Below are positions 8,802 to 17,821 of a stretch of 64,000 bases of DNA, in pieces. The notes beneath the pieces are model-generated. The model had not been told where the DNA came from. It saw only the letters and a program-made list of their open reading frames with translations, and ran no database searches. The DNA is from an uncultured Pseudohongiella sp. (GTDB taxonomy: Bacteria > Pseudomonadota > Gammaproteobacteria > Pseudomonadales > Pseudohongiellaceae), in NCBI GenBank assembly GCA_951812965.1, contig OX638341.1, forward strand, positions 496,001-560,000, written 5' to 3'. Made by a program: the position numbers and the translations under genes. Position 1 is the stretch's first letter. Each line of letters opens with the position of its first letter.

Positions 8802-9518
8802 ATGGCAAAAAAGAAATCACAGGCGTTCCCGGCGGGAATTCTGTTACTGGCGCTGGCTGCGTCCGCCACATTGCTGGGGTATCTCGTGTTATCGCCGGCG
8901 GATCCGGATTCCGGGGGGAATCTGTCAGGCAGCGGCGAAAGCGCTGACGGTACGCTCGAGTTTGAGTTTTACGATCGGTTGCAGCAGAACGAAGTACAGG
9001 TCAATACTCCTGCCGGCGAACCGGCCGAGCCTGGTCCGCCCGAGGTCGAGCAAACGGTCGAGCAACTGGCCGAACAGTTAAATCCCGACGCCCAGACTCA
9101 ACTTGAGATCGCAACCGAGGCCCTTGAGCAGATCGCTGAAACCATCGTCACCGGGCTGGAAACGCCGGCCCCGGATCGGGTGGCCGCTCCCGAACCTGTC
9201 CGCCCCGCTCCGACAGAACCGCAACCTCCGGCTGAAACCGTTCTGGCCGCGCCATCTTCGCCCGCGCCCGTGAACGCGGCGCGCCTGCCGGGCACGGTTT
9301 TGCAGTCAGGCGCGTACAGCCAACAGGAACTGGCGCTCTCGGAACTTCAGCGGCAGCGGAATCTGGGTCTCGAAGTGGAAATCATGCAGCGGTCCGGGCA
9401 GAACGGGCCGTTGTTTCTGCTTCACTCGGGTCCATATGACTCGCGGGACAAGCTGGAAGAAGCCGAAATGGTTTTCCGCCTCCACAATATCGCCACCGCC
9501 AGGCTTTCGACGCCTTGA
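8802..9518 (+). CDS. SPOR-domain cell division protein (FtsN-like)
   Basis: A 238-residue bitopic protein. A short basic N-terminus (MAKKKSQAF) leads into one membrane segment (residues about 9-30), then an acidic Pro/Glu-rich periplasmic linker and a C-terminal SPOR domain (about 165-238: GTVLQSGAYSQQELALSELQ ... FLLHSGPYDSRDKLEEA). SPOR domains bind denuded glycan at the septum. The ATG at 8802 was chosen because GGACGGAAAG precedes it and the earlier in-frame ATG (8730) would place an improbable basic segment before the membrane anchor. The position before hslV matches the FtsN-like gene in related genomes. Confidence 0.85.
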   Translation: MAKKKSQAFPAGILLLALAASATLLGYLVLSPADPDSGGNLSGSGESADGTLEFEFYDRLQQNEVQVNTPAGEPAEPGPPEVEQTVEQLAEQLNPDAQTQLEIATEALEQIAETIVTGLETPAPDRVAAPEPVRPAPTEPQPPAETVLAAPSSPAPVNAARLPGTVLQSGAYSQQELALSELQRQRNLGLEVEIMQRSGQNGPLFLLHSGPYDSRDKLEEAEMVFRLHNIATARLSTP

Positions 9519-9558
9519 CGCGCGGAACGAATCCCGCCAACGTTAACGGATGTCGGCA

Positions 9559-9636
9559 GTGGCGACATTGATTTTTATGTCGCCACCCCAACCTTGGGTA
9601 GCTGAACCGGCCTCGGCGGCCGAATGACGGCCGGTT
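9559..9636 (+). promoter_or_regulatory. Two hairpins in the leader of hslV
   Basis: First hairpin: GTGGCGACAT (9559-9568) pairs perfectly with ATGTCGCCAC (9577-9586) around an 8-base loop. Second: AACCGGCC (9605-9612) pairs with GGCCGGTT (9629-9636), with a smaller TCGG/CCGA stem inside its loop. Neither is followed by a T-run, so simple terminators are unlikely. The second ends about 10 bases before the Shine-Dalgarno GGAGAG of hslV. A leader stem-loop affecting hslVU mRNA has been reported in E. coli; similar function here is inferred. Confidence 0.6.
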
Positions 9637-9655
9637 TCGTTCTCTGGAGAGTGTC

Positions 9656-10201
9656 TTGAATCAATACAAAGGAACAACAGTGGTTTCGGTACGCCGCGGC
9701 GACAGCGTCGTGATTGGCAGCGACGGGCAAGTGAGCCTGGCCGATACCGTACTCAAGGGCAATGCGCGCAAGGTGCGCACCTTGTACAAGAACTCCGTGC
9801 TCGCGGGATTTGCCGGGGGCACCGCTGACGCTTTCACCCTGTTTGAACGATTTGAAGCCCAACTGGAGCAGCATCAGGGCAAACTGCTGCGCGCTTCGGT
9901 GGAACTGGCAAAAATGTGGCGCACGGAACGGGCCTTGCGCCGGCTCGAAGCCCTGCTGCTGGTCGCCGACCGCGAATCTTCGCTGTTGATCACGGGAAAC
10001 GGCGATGTAATCGAGCCGGAAGATTCAATCCTGGCAATCGGCTCCGGCGGCAATTACGCGCTTGCGGCGGCGCGGGCGTTATATCGAAACACCGAACTCT
10101 CCGCCCGCGAGATCGTCGAACACAGTCTCGGCATTGCCGCGGATATCTGCGTATACACCAACGACAATATTTGCATCGAAGAACTTCAATTGCCGGAGTA
10201 G
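9656..10201 (+). CDS. hslV: ATP-dependent protease HslVU, peptidase subunit
   Basis: An N-terminal-nucleophile threonine peptidase that forms the proteolytic dodecamer with HslU. It starts at TTG (9656) with GGAGAG in front and carries a short leader MNQYKG before the catalytic threonine of TTVVSVRRG, so processing of six residues is predicted. [25 protein letters not shown] and the C-terminal NICIEEL segment are typical. Length 181. The TTG start is supported by the absence of an ATG before the catalytic Thr. Operon with hslU, 34 bp downstream. Confidence 0.95.
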   Translation: MNQYKGTTVVSVRRGDSVVIGSDGQVSLADTVLKGNARKVRTLYKNSVLAGFAGGTADAFTLFERFEAQLEQHQGKLLRASVELAKMWRTERALRRLEALLLVADRESSLLITGNGDVIEPEDSILAIGSGGNYALAAARALYRNTELSAREIVEHSLGIAADICVYTNDNICIEELQLPE

Positions 10202-10235
10202 CCGATCGGCCTGCGCCGCCGGGAGCCCTGTTTTC

Positions 10236-11564
10236 ATGTCCATGATGACCCCGAGAGAGATCACGTCCGAACTGGACAAGCACATCGTCGGCCAGAACGA
10301 CGCCAAGCGCGCGGTTGCCATAGCCTTGCGCAATCGCTGGCGCCGTTTGCGTCTCGATACGGAAATGCGCGACGAAATCACGCCCAAGAACATCCTCATG
10401 ATCGGTCCCACGGGAGTCGGCAAGACTGAAATCGCCCGGCGTCTGGCCAGACTCGCCAAGGCGCCTTTCATCAAGGTGGAAGCGACCAAGTTCACCGAAG
10501 TCGGTTATGTCGGCCGCGACGTCGAATCGATTATCCGCGACCTTGTGGACGAGGCGATCAAGATGTTGCGGGAGGCGGAAATTCAGAAAGTCCGGAATGT
10601 GGCGATGGACCGGGCCGAAGAACGCATTCTCGACGTGCTGCTGCCGCGGGCCAGGGAACAGGAGGAGGAAAAGCGGGAATCCAACGCCCGTCAACTCTAT
10701 CGCAAGAAATTGAGGGAAGGCGAACTCAGCGATCGTGAAATCGAGCTGCAACTGGCGGAGCAGCCCAGCGGCATCGAGATCATGGCGCCGCCGGGAATGG
10801 AAGACATGACCAGCCAATTGAAGTCGATGTTCTCCAGCATGAACAGCGGCCGCAAGAAATTACGGCGCATGCCGGTCAGCACCGCGCTGAAAGCGGTAAG
10901 CGAGGAAGAACAGGCGAAGCTGATCGACGAAGAAGACATTCGCAGCCGGGCGGTGGAAGTCACCGAGCAGACCGGCATCGTTTTTCTCGATGAGATCGAC
11001 AAGGTTACGAATCAGCACGAACTCACCGGCGCCAGCGTTTCCCGCGAAGGCGTGCAACGCGACTTGCTGCCGCTGATCGAAGGTTCCACGATCAAGACCA
11101 AGTACGGTATGGTGCGAACCGACCACATCCTCTTCATCGCCTCGGGCGCGTTTCATTTTTCCAAACCTTCGGACCTGATTCCGGAACTGCAGGGCAGGCT
11201 GCCGATCCGGGTGGAACTGAAAGCGCTTTCGACGGAAGATTTCGAGCGTATCCTGATCGAACCCGACGCTTCCCTGACCGAGCAATACCAGGCGCTGCTC
11301 GGCACCGACGGTTTGCGTCTCAAATTCGCCAGGGACGGTATCCGCAAGATCGCCGAGATCGCCTGGCGCGTAAACGAACGCACCGAGAATATCGGCGCGC
11401 GGCGCTTGCATACGGTATTGGAGCGCCTGCTCGAAGAAGTTTCCTTCGGCGCGCCCGACATGGCGATCGACGCCGACGGCGAACTCGTCATCGACAGCGC
11501 CTATGTCGAAAATCAACTGGCGGACCTGGCCCAGGACGAAGACCTTGCCCGCTATATATTGTGA
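10236..11564 (+). CDS. hslU: ATP-dependent protease HslVU, ATPase subunit
   Basis: A 442-residue AAA+ unfoldase that feeds substrates to HslV. It shows [16 protein letters not shown] at the N-terminus, Walker [19 protein letters not shown] pore loop, the intermediate I-domain (about 110-240), Walker B FLDEIDK and the C-terminal DLARYIL tail that docks into HslV. An open frame extends far upstream over hslV, but the ATG at 10236 (GGGAG upstream) gives the conserved N-terminus and the usual length. Its stop overlaps the start of the DUF971 gene (TGATG). Confidence 0.97.
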   Translation: MSMMTPREITSELDKHIVGQNDAKRAVAIALRNRWRRLRLDTEMRDEITPKNILMIGPTGVGKTEIARRLARLAKAPFIKVEATKFTEVGYVGRDVESIIRDLVDEAIKMLREAEIQKVRNVAMDRAEERILDVLLPRAREQEEEKRESNARQLYRKKLREGELSDREIELQLAEQPSGIEIMAPPGMEDMTSQLKSMFSSMNSGRKKLRRMPVSTALKAVSEEEQAKLIDEEDIRSRAVEVTEQTGIVFLDEIDKVTNQHELTGASVSREGVQRDLLPLIEGSTIKTKYGMVRTDHILFIASGAFHFSKPSDLIPELQGRLPIRVELKALSTEDFERILIEPDASLTEQYQALLGTDGLRLKFARDGIRKIAEIAWRVNERTENIGARRLHTVLERLLEEVSFGAPDMAIDADGELVIDSAYVENQLADLAQDEDLARYIL

Positions 11565-11965
11565 TGGCCTCCCGGGTTCCCTCAGGCATCAAGTTGCATT
11601 CCGGCTCGTCCGTGCTGGAACTGAATTACCCCGACGGCGGCGATTGCCGGCTGGAAGCCGAGTTCCTTCGGGTGCATTCGCCTTCGGCCGAAGTGCGCGG
11701 CCACGGCGCCGGCCAGGAAGTGCTGCAAACCGGCAAACGCAAGGTGCGCCTGACGCAGGTTGAATCGGTAGGCAACTACGCCGTCAAACTGACTTTCGAC
11801 GACGGTCACGACACCGGCATTTATAGCTGGGATTACCTGCATGAGTTATGCTCGCGCAAGGATGAACTCTGGCGCGAATATCTCGAACGCCTGCGCGAAG
11901 CCCGCGCCAGCCGCGACCCGAGGGAATCCGGCGTGCAGGTGCTGAAATTCAGGCAGCCCGAATGA
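11564..11965 (+). CDS. DUF971 / gamma-butyrobetaine-hydroxylase-like N-terminal domain protein
   Basis: A 133-residue protein consisting only of the small beta-domain found at the N-terminus of gamma-butyrobetaine hydroxylases (LELNYPDGGDCRLEAEFLRVHSPSAEV ... YAVKLTFDDGHDTGIYSWDYLHEL). Stand-alone copies after hslU are common in gammaproteobacteria; the function is not established. The ATG at 11564 overlaps the hslU stop; a GTG one codon earlier is the alternative. Its own stop overlaps the ubiE start (ATGA), so hslU-DUF971-ubiE are probably translated in sequence. Confidence 0.85.
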   Translation: MASRVPSGIKLHSGSSVLELNYPDGGDCRLEAEFLRVHSPSAEVRGHGAGQEVLQTGKRKVRLTQVESVGNYAVKLTFDDGHDTGIYSWDYLHELCSRKDELWREYLERLREARASRDPRESGVQVLKFRQPE

Positions 11966-12726
11966 GCGAGAACGGCAAGACCGCAAGTTTCGGCTATCGG
12001 AAAGTGCCCTATGCGGAACGGCAGACACGGGTGAACGAGGTGTTTCGCTCGGTCGCCGGGCGCTACGACGTGATGAACGACCTCATGTCGCTGGGCAGCC
12101 ATCGCCTGATCAAGCGATTCACTCTGGAGTTGAGCGCGGTTCGCACGGGTCACGCCGTACTCGACCTTGCCGGCGGCACCGGCGACATGGCCATGCGCTT
12201 CTCGCCGCTGGTGGGCACGGAAGGGCGCGTCGTCCTCGCCGACATCAACGAGGACATGTTGCTCGTCGCGAGAGACCGCATCGTCGACCGCGGCTTGGCC
12301 GACAACATCGATATCGTGCGCCTCAACGGCGAGGAACTGCCCTTCGCCGATAACAGTTTCGACTGCGTCTGCATCGCCTACGGCCTGCGCAACATCACCG
12401 ATCAACCCAGGGCGCTCGCGTCCATGCGGCGGGTGCTCAAACCCGGTGGGCGGGCGCTCGTTCTCGAATTTTCCCGCGTCAACAATCCGCTGCTCAGCCG
12501 CGCCTACGACGCCTGGTCGTCGCTATGGCCGGTAGCGGGCAGAATCGTCACCGGCGATGCCGACAGTTATCGCTACCTGGTCGAATCGATTCGCGTGCAT
12601 CCCGACCAGGAAACCCTGCTAGGCATGCTCGAGGGGGCGGGATTCGAGCAATGTCGTTTTCACAACGTCATGGACGGCGTCTGCGCCGTTCACGTCGGCC
12701 TTAAGCCGGCCGGCGCTGCGGCCTGA
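11962..12726 (+). CDS. ubiE: Ubiquinone/menaquinone C-methyltransferase UbiE
   Basis: A 254-residue SAM methyltransferase of ubiquinone biosynthesis. It has the UbiE signatures GYRKVPYAERQTRVNEVFRSVAGRYDVMND, motif I VLDLAGGTGDMA, and FDCVCIAYGLRNITD followed by LKPGGRALVLEFS. Start ATG overlaps the preceding stop. It is followed 8 bp later by ubiJ; ubiB lies 5 kb further, separated by the ureohydrolase block, which looks inserted into an otherwise conserved ubiE-ubiJ-ubiB order. Confidence 0.96.
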   Translation: MSENGKTASFGYRKVPYAERQTRVNEVFRSVAGRYDVMNDLMSLGSHRLIKRFTLELSAVRTGHAVLDLAGGTGDMAMRFSPLVGTEGRVVLADINEDMLLVARDRIVDRGLADNIDIVRLNGEELPFADNSFDCVCIAYGLRNITDQPRALASMRRVLKPGGRALVLEFSRVNNPLLSRAYDAWSSLWPVAGRIVTGDADSYRYLVESIRVHPDQETLLGMLEGAGFEQCRFHNVMDGVCAVHVGLKPAGAAA

Positions 12727-12734
12727 ACCGCGCG

Positions 12735-13367
12735 ATGTCTCTTTCCCTGGCCGGTTCGGCGCTGCTGTTTCCAGTCGAAAAACTCGTCAACGAATTGATT
12801 ACCCAGGACCCCTACGCGGCCGAGTATCTCTCGCGCTTTTACGGTAAAAGGGTCGAGGTGCGAACCCCGCATACCGGGCTCAATGTGCTGTTCGATGCAG
12901 GCGGCATCCGCCTGACCACGCTCGGCGCGAAGTCGCTTGGCGAACCTGCGAATGTGACTGTTCGCGGCTCTGCGCCGCAACTGTTCAGATTGCTTGCCGA
13001 CAGCGAGCGGCCGCTGGCCGACCGGAAAATTCGCGTCGAAGGCGACGCGGAATTGTTGCTCGACCTGCGACGCGCGCTCGACGAAATAGACATCCGTTGG
13101 GAAGACTACCTTGGACCCTTCCTCGGCGACATACTGACCGGGGGACTCAGCAGCGCCGTCACCGATGCCCGGGATCTGGCCCGCGAGGCCGGCGGTAACA
13201 TCAAGCGCAATCTTGAGAACTTCGTGCAATACGAGGCAGGCGTAATGCCCACTCCCGAGGAAGCGGCGCACTTTGCCGAGCGAGTCGATGAATTGCGCCT
13301 GCGCCTCGACCGGCTGCAGGCGCGCGTTGAGTTTCTGAATCGGGACGCGCCGCCCGCCATTACATAA
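12735..13367 (+). CDS. ubiJ: Ubiquinone biosynthesis accessory factor UbiJ (SCP2 domain)
   Basis: A 210-residue protein with an N-terminal SCP2 lipid-binding domain (about 15-115: VEVRTPHTGLNVLFDAGGIRL ... APQLFRLLAD ... IRVEGDAELLLDL) and a C-terminal helical/coiled-coil part (AERVDELRLRLDRLQARVEFL). UbiJ binds ubiquinone intermediates in the soluble Ubi complex with UbiK and the hydroxylases. Family sequence identity is usually low; the call rests on the domain plus its place immediately after ubiE. Confidence 0.87.
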   Translation: MSLSLAGSALLFPVEKLVNELITQDPYAAEYLSRFYGKRVEVRTPHTGLNVLFDAGGIRLTTLGAKSLGEPANVTVRGSAPQLFRLLADSERPLADRKIRVEGDAELLLDLRRALDEIDIRWEDYLGPFLGDILTGGLSSAVTDARDLAREAGGNIKRNLENFVQYEAGVMPTPEEAAHFAERVDELRLRLDRLQARVEFLNRDAPPAIT

Positions 13368-13391
13368 GCGGACGGCGATGAGATGCGGGGA

Positions 13392-13892
13392 TTATCTCGA
13401 CGTCCAGAAAAACACTTCCCAGTCGCGTAACAGTTCCGCACCCTCGTAAACGGGATCGTCTATCGACCTGCCCGATTTGGCGGCCCATTGCTCCAGCATG
13501 GGAATGCGCGCGTCACCAACAACCTCGGTGGCTGTCATCGCATATGTCTCGTCGCCGATTCGCAACCATCCGTCTCCGCCACGGTCCCTCACGCGTTGCG
13601 CCCAGTACCCTCCGTCCGGACGGGTGGCCGTAATCACTCCGTCGGGAGTGCCGACAAACGAGAGGTAGACTACCAGCGACGGGAAACCGCTCTGCTTCAT
13701 GAGCAAGGGCCCGGGAATGTCGTTAAGCGGTGTAAAGTCACTCGGCGCCGGGGTATTCGTCCCCCCGATGATTATGCCGGGCGTACGGGAAAGTCCCTGG
13801 TTGCCGAGATACGGCGCCGTGAACATCCAGCTCAGTACTCCTGCGAGGAGCACCACCAGGGTGGCGACTCCGACGGTCATACGTTTACTCAT
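13392..13892 (-). CDS. Signal-anchored protein of unknown function
   Basis: A 166-residue protein with an N-terminal membrane segment (residues about 7-27, MTVGVATLVVLLAGVLSWMF) and an exported domain. The latter (SLVVYLSFVGTPDGVITATRPDGGYWAQRVRDRGGDGWLRIGDETYAMTATEV, in pieces) has the strand pattern and W/D/G content of a split-barrel flavin or F420-type fold, but no decisive motif was recognised. It is convergent with ubiJ, 24 bp apart, and lies in the accessory block between ubiJ and ubiB. Family uncertain. Confidence 0.6.
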   Translation of the reverse strand: MSKRMTVGVATLVVLLAGVLSWMFTAPYLGNQGLSRTPGIIIGGTNTPAPSDFTPLNDIPGPLLMKQSGFPSLVVYLSFVGTPDGVITATRPDGGYWAQRVRDRGGDGWLRIGDETYAMTATEVVGDARIPMLEQWAAKSGRSIDDPVYEGAELLRDWEVFFWTSR

Positions 13893-14019
13893 GGCTGTCC
13901 CATTGGTCAGAGTTCAGGACAGGCACGGTATAAGGGATAAATCATCCTTGTCAAGAAGAGCCCGACAAAAGAGGCGTGAAACAGCGCGACACATGTGCAG
14001 GTTCAAATACATGTGAGAC

Positions 14020-14097
14020 CGCAGGGGCGAGGCATGCCTCGCCCGCGAACAGCCCCGAAAACGTGCAACTGACGGGCGAGGCATGCCTCGCCCCTAC
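14020..14097. repeat. REP pair 2
   Basis: Palindrome cores GGGCGAGGCATGCCTCGCCC at 14025-14044 and 14074-14093, separated by 29 bp, followed by CTAC. The leader TACATGTGAGACCG immediately before it recurs before REP pairs 3, 7 and 8. The 336-bp gap 13893-14228 between the divergent neighbours holds this pair and otherwise no recognisable element. Confidence 0.9.
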
Positions 14098-14228
14098 ACG
14101 CTGAACCCGCACAGCACATGGACATAGCCGGCGGTAGTCATTATTCTGGCTGAAAGCGTTCGTGATCCTGCCATTACCCGGACCAAAGTTCATCGATTGT
14201 TTTCAGGGATTGAATTCAGGCCGACGAC

Positions 14229-15620
14229 ATGACCCTTCGACGCGTTGTATCGAACCGGACCCTTCCCGCAATTTGTTTAGCATTGCTGCTGCTCGCCGCT
14301 GGAAGCGCACTTGGACAATGGCCCATACCGGAAGAGCTACAGGCGCAGGCGAACGCCCTGAACGACGATCAGATGGAATTCGTAACATCAGGCGCAATCC
14401 TGGACTTTATTCCGGAGCGGCAGCTCGAACACGAACTCGCCACGCGAGATGCGGACAGTTTGCGATCCCTGATGGACGACCTGATTTCACTGGCGGACCG
14501 GATGGGCTACGACCCGGAGCGGGACATGGGCGCGGCGCCGCTCAACCTCACTTCCGAAGAATTCGGCGAGCCCCTGCCTACCCCGCCGTTGTTGCGTGAT
14601 TTCGAGCGTGAGCCGGGCCCGTTCGGCGTGCACCGTTACCTGTTTCCGGAATCCGGAGTGCCCACGTTCGGCGGCGCCGATGTCGCCATCTGGCCGGAAG
14701 ACCTCGTCGCGGGGAACGTGGATGTGGCGATCATCGGCGTGCCAAGCAATGCGGGCAGCGGCCGCCGCGATTCCGGAAACGGCCCGAACGAGATGCGCGG
14801 CCTGAACACCATCGCCGTTCCGGACGTGCAATCGCTGTTGAAGCCATTGGAAACTCTTTCCGTGGTCGACTACGGCGATATTGCCATGGACCGGATGAGC
14901 GTCCAGCGATCCGTCGGCCATGTTGCCGCCATGGTTGCGGAAACCGCCAACACGGGCGCCATTCCGATGCTGGTCGGCGGTGATACGTCGATGCTCTATC
15001 CCGGTGTCAGCGGCGTTGCGCGAGTGCACGGAAACGGGAGCTTCGGATTGCTGCACTTCAGCGCCCATGCGGATGCCAAGCGCAATGACGACCACACGAT
15101 TTCCGACCGCCAGGCGGTTTTCCTGCTGTTGAACGAGGGCGTTGTCGAAGGCGGCGAAACCGTCCAGGTGGGCCTGCGCGGGCCCTCGGTGGACGCCGAC
15201 ACCTTGCAATGGCTGCGCGACAACAACGTGCGCTACCACACCATGGCGGAATTCCGGCAACGCGGGTCCGAGGCGGTGATGCAGCGGGTATTGCATGAAG
15301 TCGAAAGAGGTCCTGAAGCGTATTTTATCTCGATCGATGTCAGCGTCATCGACCCGGTCGAGATGATTGCCGCCGGACGCGCGACCCACAACGGCCTGGG
15401 CATTGATGAACTGAACAGGACAGTGCGCCACGTGTGCGCGGCCAAGGAGATCGTGGGTTTCGAGATTACCGACCTGGCCCCGATGCTTGATTTTTCTCGA
15501 TTGTCGGTAATGCATGCGAATGCGGTGCTGAATGCATGCCTGTCCGGCATCGCGGTGCGCAAGGCCGGGCTCGACCCGGAATACATTCATCCCCTGGCGC
15601 TAGATCATGGCCAGCAATAG
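14229..15620 (+). CDS. Exported ureohydrolase-fold protein with degenerate metal site
   Basis: A 463-residue arginase/agmatinase-fold protein with a signal peptide (hydrophobic residues about 12-27, cleavage near ALG-Q30) and a 140-residue N-terminal extension before PTFGG. The fold is clear (VDVAIIGVPSNAGSGRRDSG, VVDYGDIAM, GAIPMLVGGD). Three of the six ligands of the binuclear metal site are replaced: His of GGDHS is Thr253 (GGDTS), the first Asp of DxHxD is Ser278 (SAHAD), and the second Asp of DxD is Ser372 (DVS). The TGTPxPGG and EFHP loops are lost too. Hydrolase activity is therefore unlikely; a binding or partner role is inferred. The stop is 34 bp before the start of the intact paralogue. 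Confidence 0.85.
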   Translation: MTLRRVVSNRTLPAICLALLLLAAGSALGQWPIPEELQAQANALNDDQMEFVTSGAILDFIPERQLEHELATRDADSLRSLMDDLISLADRMGYDPERDMGAAPLNLTSEEFGEPLPTPPLLRDFEREPGPFGVHRYLFPESGVPTFGGADVAIWPEDLVAGNVDVAIIGVPSNAGSGRRDSGNGPNEMRGLNTIAVPDVQSLLKPLETLSVVDYGDIAMDRMSVQRSVGHVAAMVAETANTGAIPMLVGGDTSMLYPGVSGVARVHGNGSFGLLHFSAHADAKRNDDHTISDRQAVFLLLNEGVVEGGETVQVGLRGPSVDADTLQWLRDNNVRYHTMAEFRQRGSEAVMQRVLHEVERGPEAYFISIDVSVIDPVEMIAAGRATHNGLGIDELNRTVRHVCAAKEIVGFEITDLAPMLDFSRLSVMHANAVLNACLSGIAVRKAGLDPEYIHPLALDHGQQ

Positions 15621-15654
15621 TTCATGCCCGGCCTGCCGGCGCTGGAGCCTTGTC

Positions 15655-17208
15655 ATGCCATTCGTTTCGGTTGAACTCCGCGCGGCGCTACTTTTGTTTG
15701 TTGCGCTGGCCGCGCCGGCTGCCCTGGCCCAGGATGACGAGCCCACCACTCCGGAGCATGTGGTCGGCGTGCAGCCATATCCTTTCGACACCGTCGACCC
15801 GAGAGAAGAGGATCGGCCACCCATCGAGCTGCCCGACAGCGTGGCGCCGAAACTCGAATTGCTGACGCCGGAACAAATCGAGTTTCTCAGGAGCGACGAT
15901 GCCCGCGCCTTCACCGGCCCGGCCGGGGAAACCGTCGAAGCGCTGGAGGAACGCACCGCGGAGGAAGTAAGGGCGTGGGTCGAGGCCATGCAGCAGGCAG
16001 TAAGTCAAAGCCGCTACGTTGAAGGAAGAGACTTGCCAAACATTCCCTTCAACACCGAATCTCCGGAATTCAATGCCTGGCGATTATTGCGCCCCCGCTC
16101 CATGGACCCTGAGCGAGAGGCCGGGCCGGTCGAGCTCGGCCGCTACGGCGACAGGGGCGGTCCTCCGACCTTCGGTGGTTTTCCCCTGGCGCTGTCGCAG
16201 GAAGATCTGCTCGCGGGCGAAGTCGATGTCGCCATCCTTGGGGCGCCTCTGAACATGGGTACGGGGTGGCGCGATTCGGGCGAGCGCGCCACGGTCGAGC
16301 TTCGCCTGCACGGCCGGCTCATGGGCTCCCACGACCAGTACGTGCAGATCCATCCGTCCCGGGTATTGAATGTCGTCGATTACGGCGACGTTGCGATAGA
16401 CAACGACAGCACCGAACGCTCCATGCGTCACGTACGCGAAATCGTTCGCGAGATCGCGGAGACAGGAGCCATCCCCATGATCGTCGGCGGCGACCACTCC
16501 CTGGAGTACCCCAATGTCGCGGCGCTGGCGAACGTGTACGGCAAGGAAAACGTATCCGTCATTCACTTCGACTCGCATTACGACGCGTGGTGGGGCGACG
16601 CCCACCTGATCAGCCATGGGTACCCCGTGTACCGGCTGATCAACGAGGGGCATGTGCGTGCCGCGGACTATATCCAGGTTGGGCTGCGTTCAAACGGGCC
16701 CGACAAGTCGGGTTTCGACTGGATGCGGGAACAGGGCATGCGCTATCACACGATGGCCGAAGTCGAGTTGCGGGGCTGGGACGAGGTGCTTGACCGTATT
16801 GTCGCCGAGGCCAGCGAGGAGGGACGCAAACTGCACATCTCTTTCGATATCGACGTCCTCGACCCGGCATTCGCGGTAGCCACCGGCACCCCCGTTCCGG
16901 GCGGGCTCACCATGCGGGAATCGATCACCATCGTGCGCCGCCTGTGCGCGGAGTCCAACGTGGTGGGTTTCGACCTGGTCGAATTTCATCCCGGGCTGGA
17001 TCCGACCTACGCGACTGCGCTCAGTAGCGTACATATCATCAAGGCCTGCCTGACCGGGATCGCGATGAACAGGGAAGGGATGACCGCGGAACATTACCTC
17101 AGCCCCTTGTCGTCCGAGCACGCCATCGACGACTACTATGGCGATCAGCAGGAGTACCTGGACGCGACCCGGGCGGAGGGCGAAGCGGAAGAGGAAGATC
17201 AGGACTAG
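15655..17208 (+). CDS. Exported ureohydrolase (agmatinase/arginase family) with intact metal site
   Basis: A 517-residue protein with signal peptide (MPFVSVELRAALLLFVAL... cleaved near ALAQ26) and the same kind of N-terminal extension as its neighbour. All six metal ligands are present: His281 (GGDHS), Asp306, His308, Asp310 (DSHYD), Asp398 and Asp400 (SFDIDVLDP); GTPVPGG and the EFHP loop are also intact. It should hydrolyse a guanidino compound to urea in the periplasm; the substrate is not deducible. Start: GGAG at 15644 precedes the ATG at 15655, which begins the signal peptide; an ATG at 15607 would overlap the upstream gene and mask it. Export is unusual, since agmatinases and arginases are normally cytoplasmic. 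The acidic C-terminus EAEEEDQD is odd. Confidence 0.9.
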   Translation: MPFVSVELRAALLLFVALAAPAALAQDDEPTTPEHVVGVQPYPFDTVDPREEDRPPIELPDSVAPKLELLTPEQIEFLRSDDARAFTGPAGETVEALEERTAEEVRAWVEAMQQAVSQSRYVEGRDLPNIPFNTESPEFNAWRLLRPRSMDPEREAGPVELGRYGDRGGPPTFGGFPLALSQEDLLAGEVDVAILGAPLNMGTGWRDSGERATVELRLHGRLMGSHDQYVQIHPSRVLNVVDYGDVAIDNDSTERSMRHVREIVREIAETGAIPMIVGGDHSLEYPNVAALANVYGKENVSVIHFDSHYDAWWGDAHLISHGYPVYRLINEGHVRAADYIQVGLRSNGPDKSGFDWMREQGMRYHTMAEVELRGWDEVLDRIVAEASEEGRKLHISFDIDVLDPAFAVATGTPVPGGLTMRESITIVRRLCAESNVVGFDLVEFHPGLDPTYATALSSVHIIKACLTGIAMNREGMTAEHYLSPLSSEHAIDDYYGDQQEYLDATRAEGEAEEEDQD

Positions 17209-17251
17209 CCGGACCGGATGAGCCATCCCGTCCGGCGCCCTGATTTGACCG

Positions 17252-17629
17252 TCAGATTACCGCGTAGAGCAGGAAAATCAGGAACGCCGCGCCGAGAACG
17301 CACCTCAAGTACCACCAGACCGTTTTGTCGAACAGATTGATTGCCCAATGGATCAACGCCCGAAAATTGGAGCGTCCGATTACGGCGATCAGTACCGCTT
17401 CCGCGAGCAATATGACCCCGACTACTGTCAGGAAACCGGGAAATCCCGAATTCTCAGCGGAGAATAGCAATGCTGTCCCGAACACTATGGTCAGGCCGAT
17501 GAAAAATAGCTGGAACCATAGCGAATCAACGTGTTTACGAAGAATTCGAATGGATGCGTCTCTATTGAAAACGGCAAACGCCAACACGATCAGGCCAACG
17601 GAGCAAACGAACAGAACTATGGAATTCAT
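17252..17629 (-). CDS. Small polytopic membrane protein
   Basis: A 125-residue protein with about four hydrophobic segments (MNSIVLFVCSVGLIVLAF; WFQLFFIGLTIVFGTALLF; FLTVVGVILLAEAVLIAVI; LRCVLGAAFLIFLLYAVI). No family was recognised. The ATG at 17629 is preceded by AGGAGAG at good spacing; longer in-frame starts run into the REP pair upstream and are unlikely. It is convergent with the ureohydrolase gene. Confidence 0.72.
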   Translation of the reverse strand: MNSIVLFVCSVGLIVLAFAVFNRDASIRILRKHVDSLWFQLFFIGLTIVFGTALLFSAENSGFPGFLTVVGVILLAEAVLIAVIGRSNFRALIHWAINLFDKTVWWYLRCVLGAAFLIFLLYAVI

Positions 17630-17660
17630 ACGGCTCTCCTGTGAGATACATGTGAGACTG

Positions 17661-17738
17661 TAGGGGTGAGGCATGCGTCGCCCGCGAATGACCCTTACAC
17701 TGAGCAATACCTGCGGGCGACGCATGCGTCGCCCCTAC
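17661..17738. repeat. REP pair 3 (degenerate left half)
   Basis: Left core GGGTGAGGCATGCGTCGCCC (17664-17683) is imperfect; right core GGGCGACGCATGCGTCGCCC (17715-17734) is the CGACG variant. The leader TACATGTGAGACTG precedes it. It lies between the small membrane protein gene and ubiB, i.e. at the right edge of the accessory block. Confidence 0.88.
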
Positions 17739-17821
17739 CAAACCCGCACGGCAAGTTGTGAGCCCTTGGGGCAGGTGGTATCTTTGCTGGCCCGCTCAAG
17801 ACAGCGAACCGCGCGCTGATC

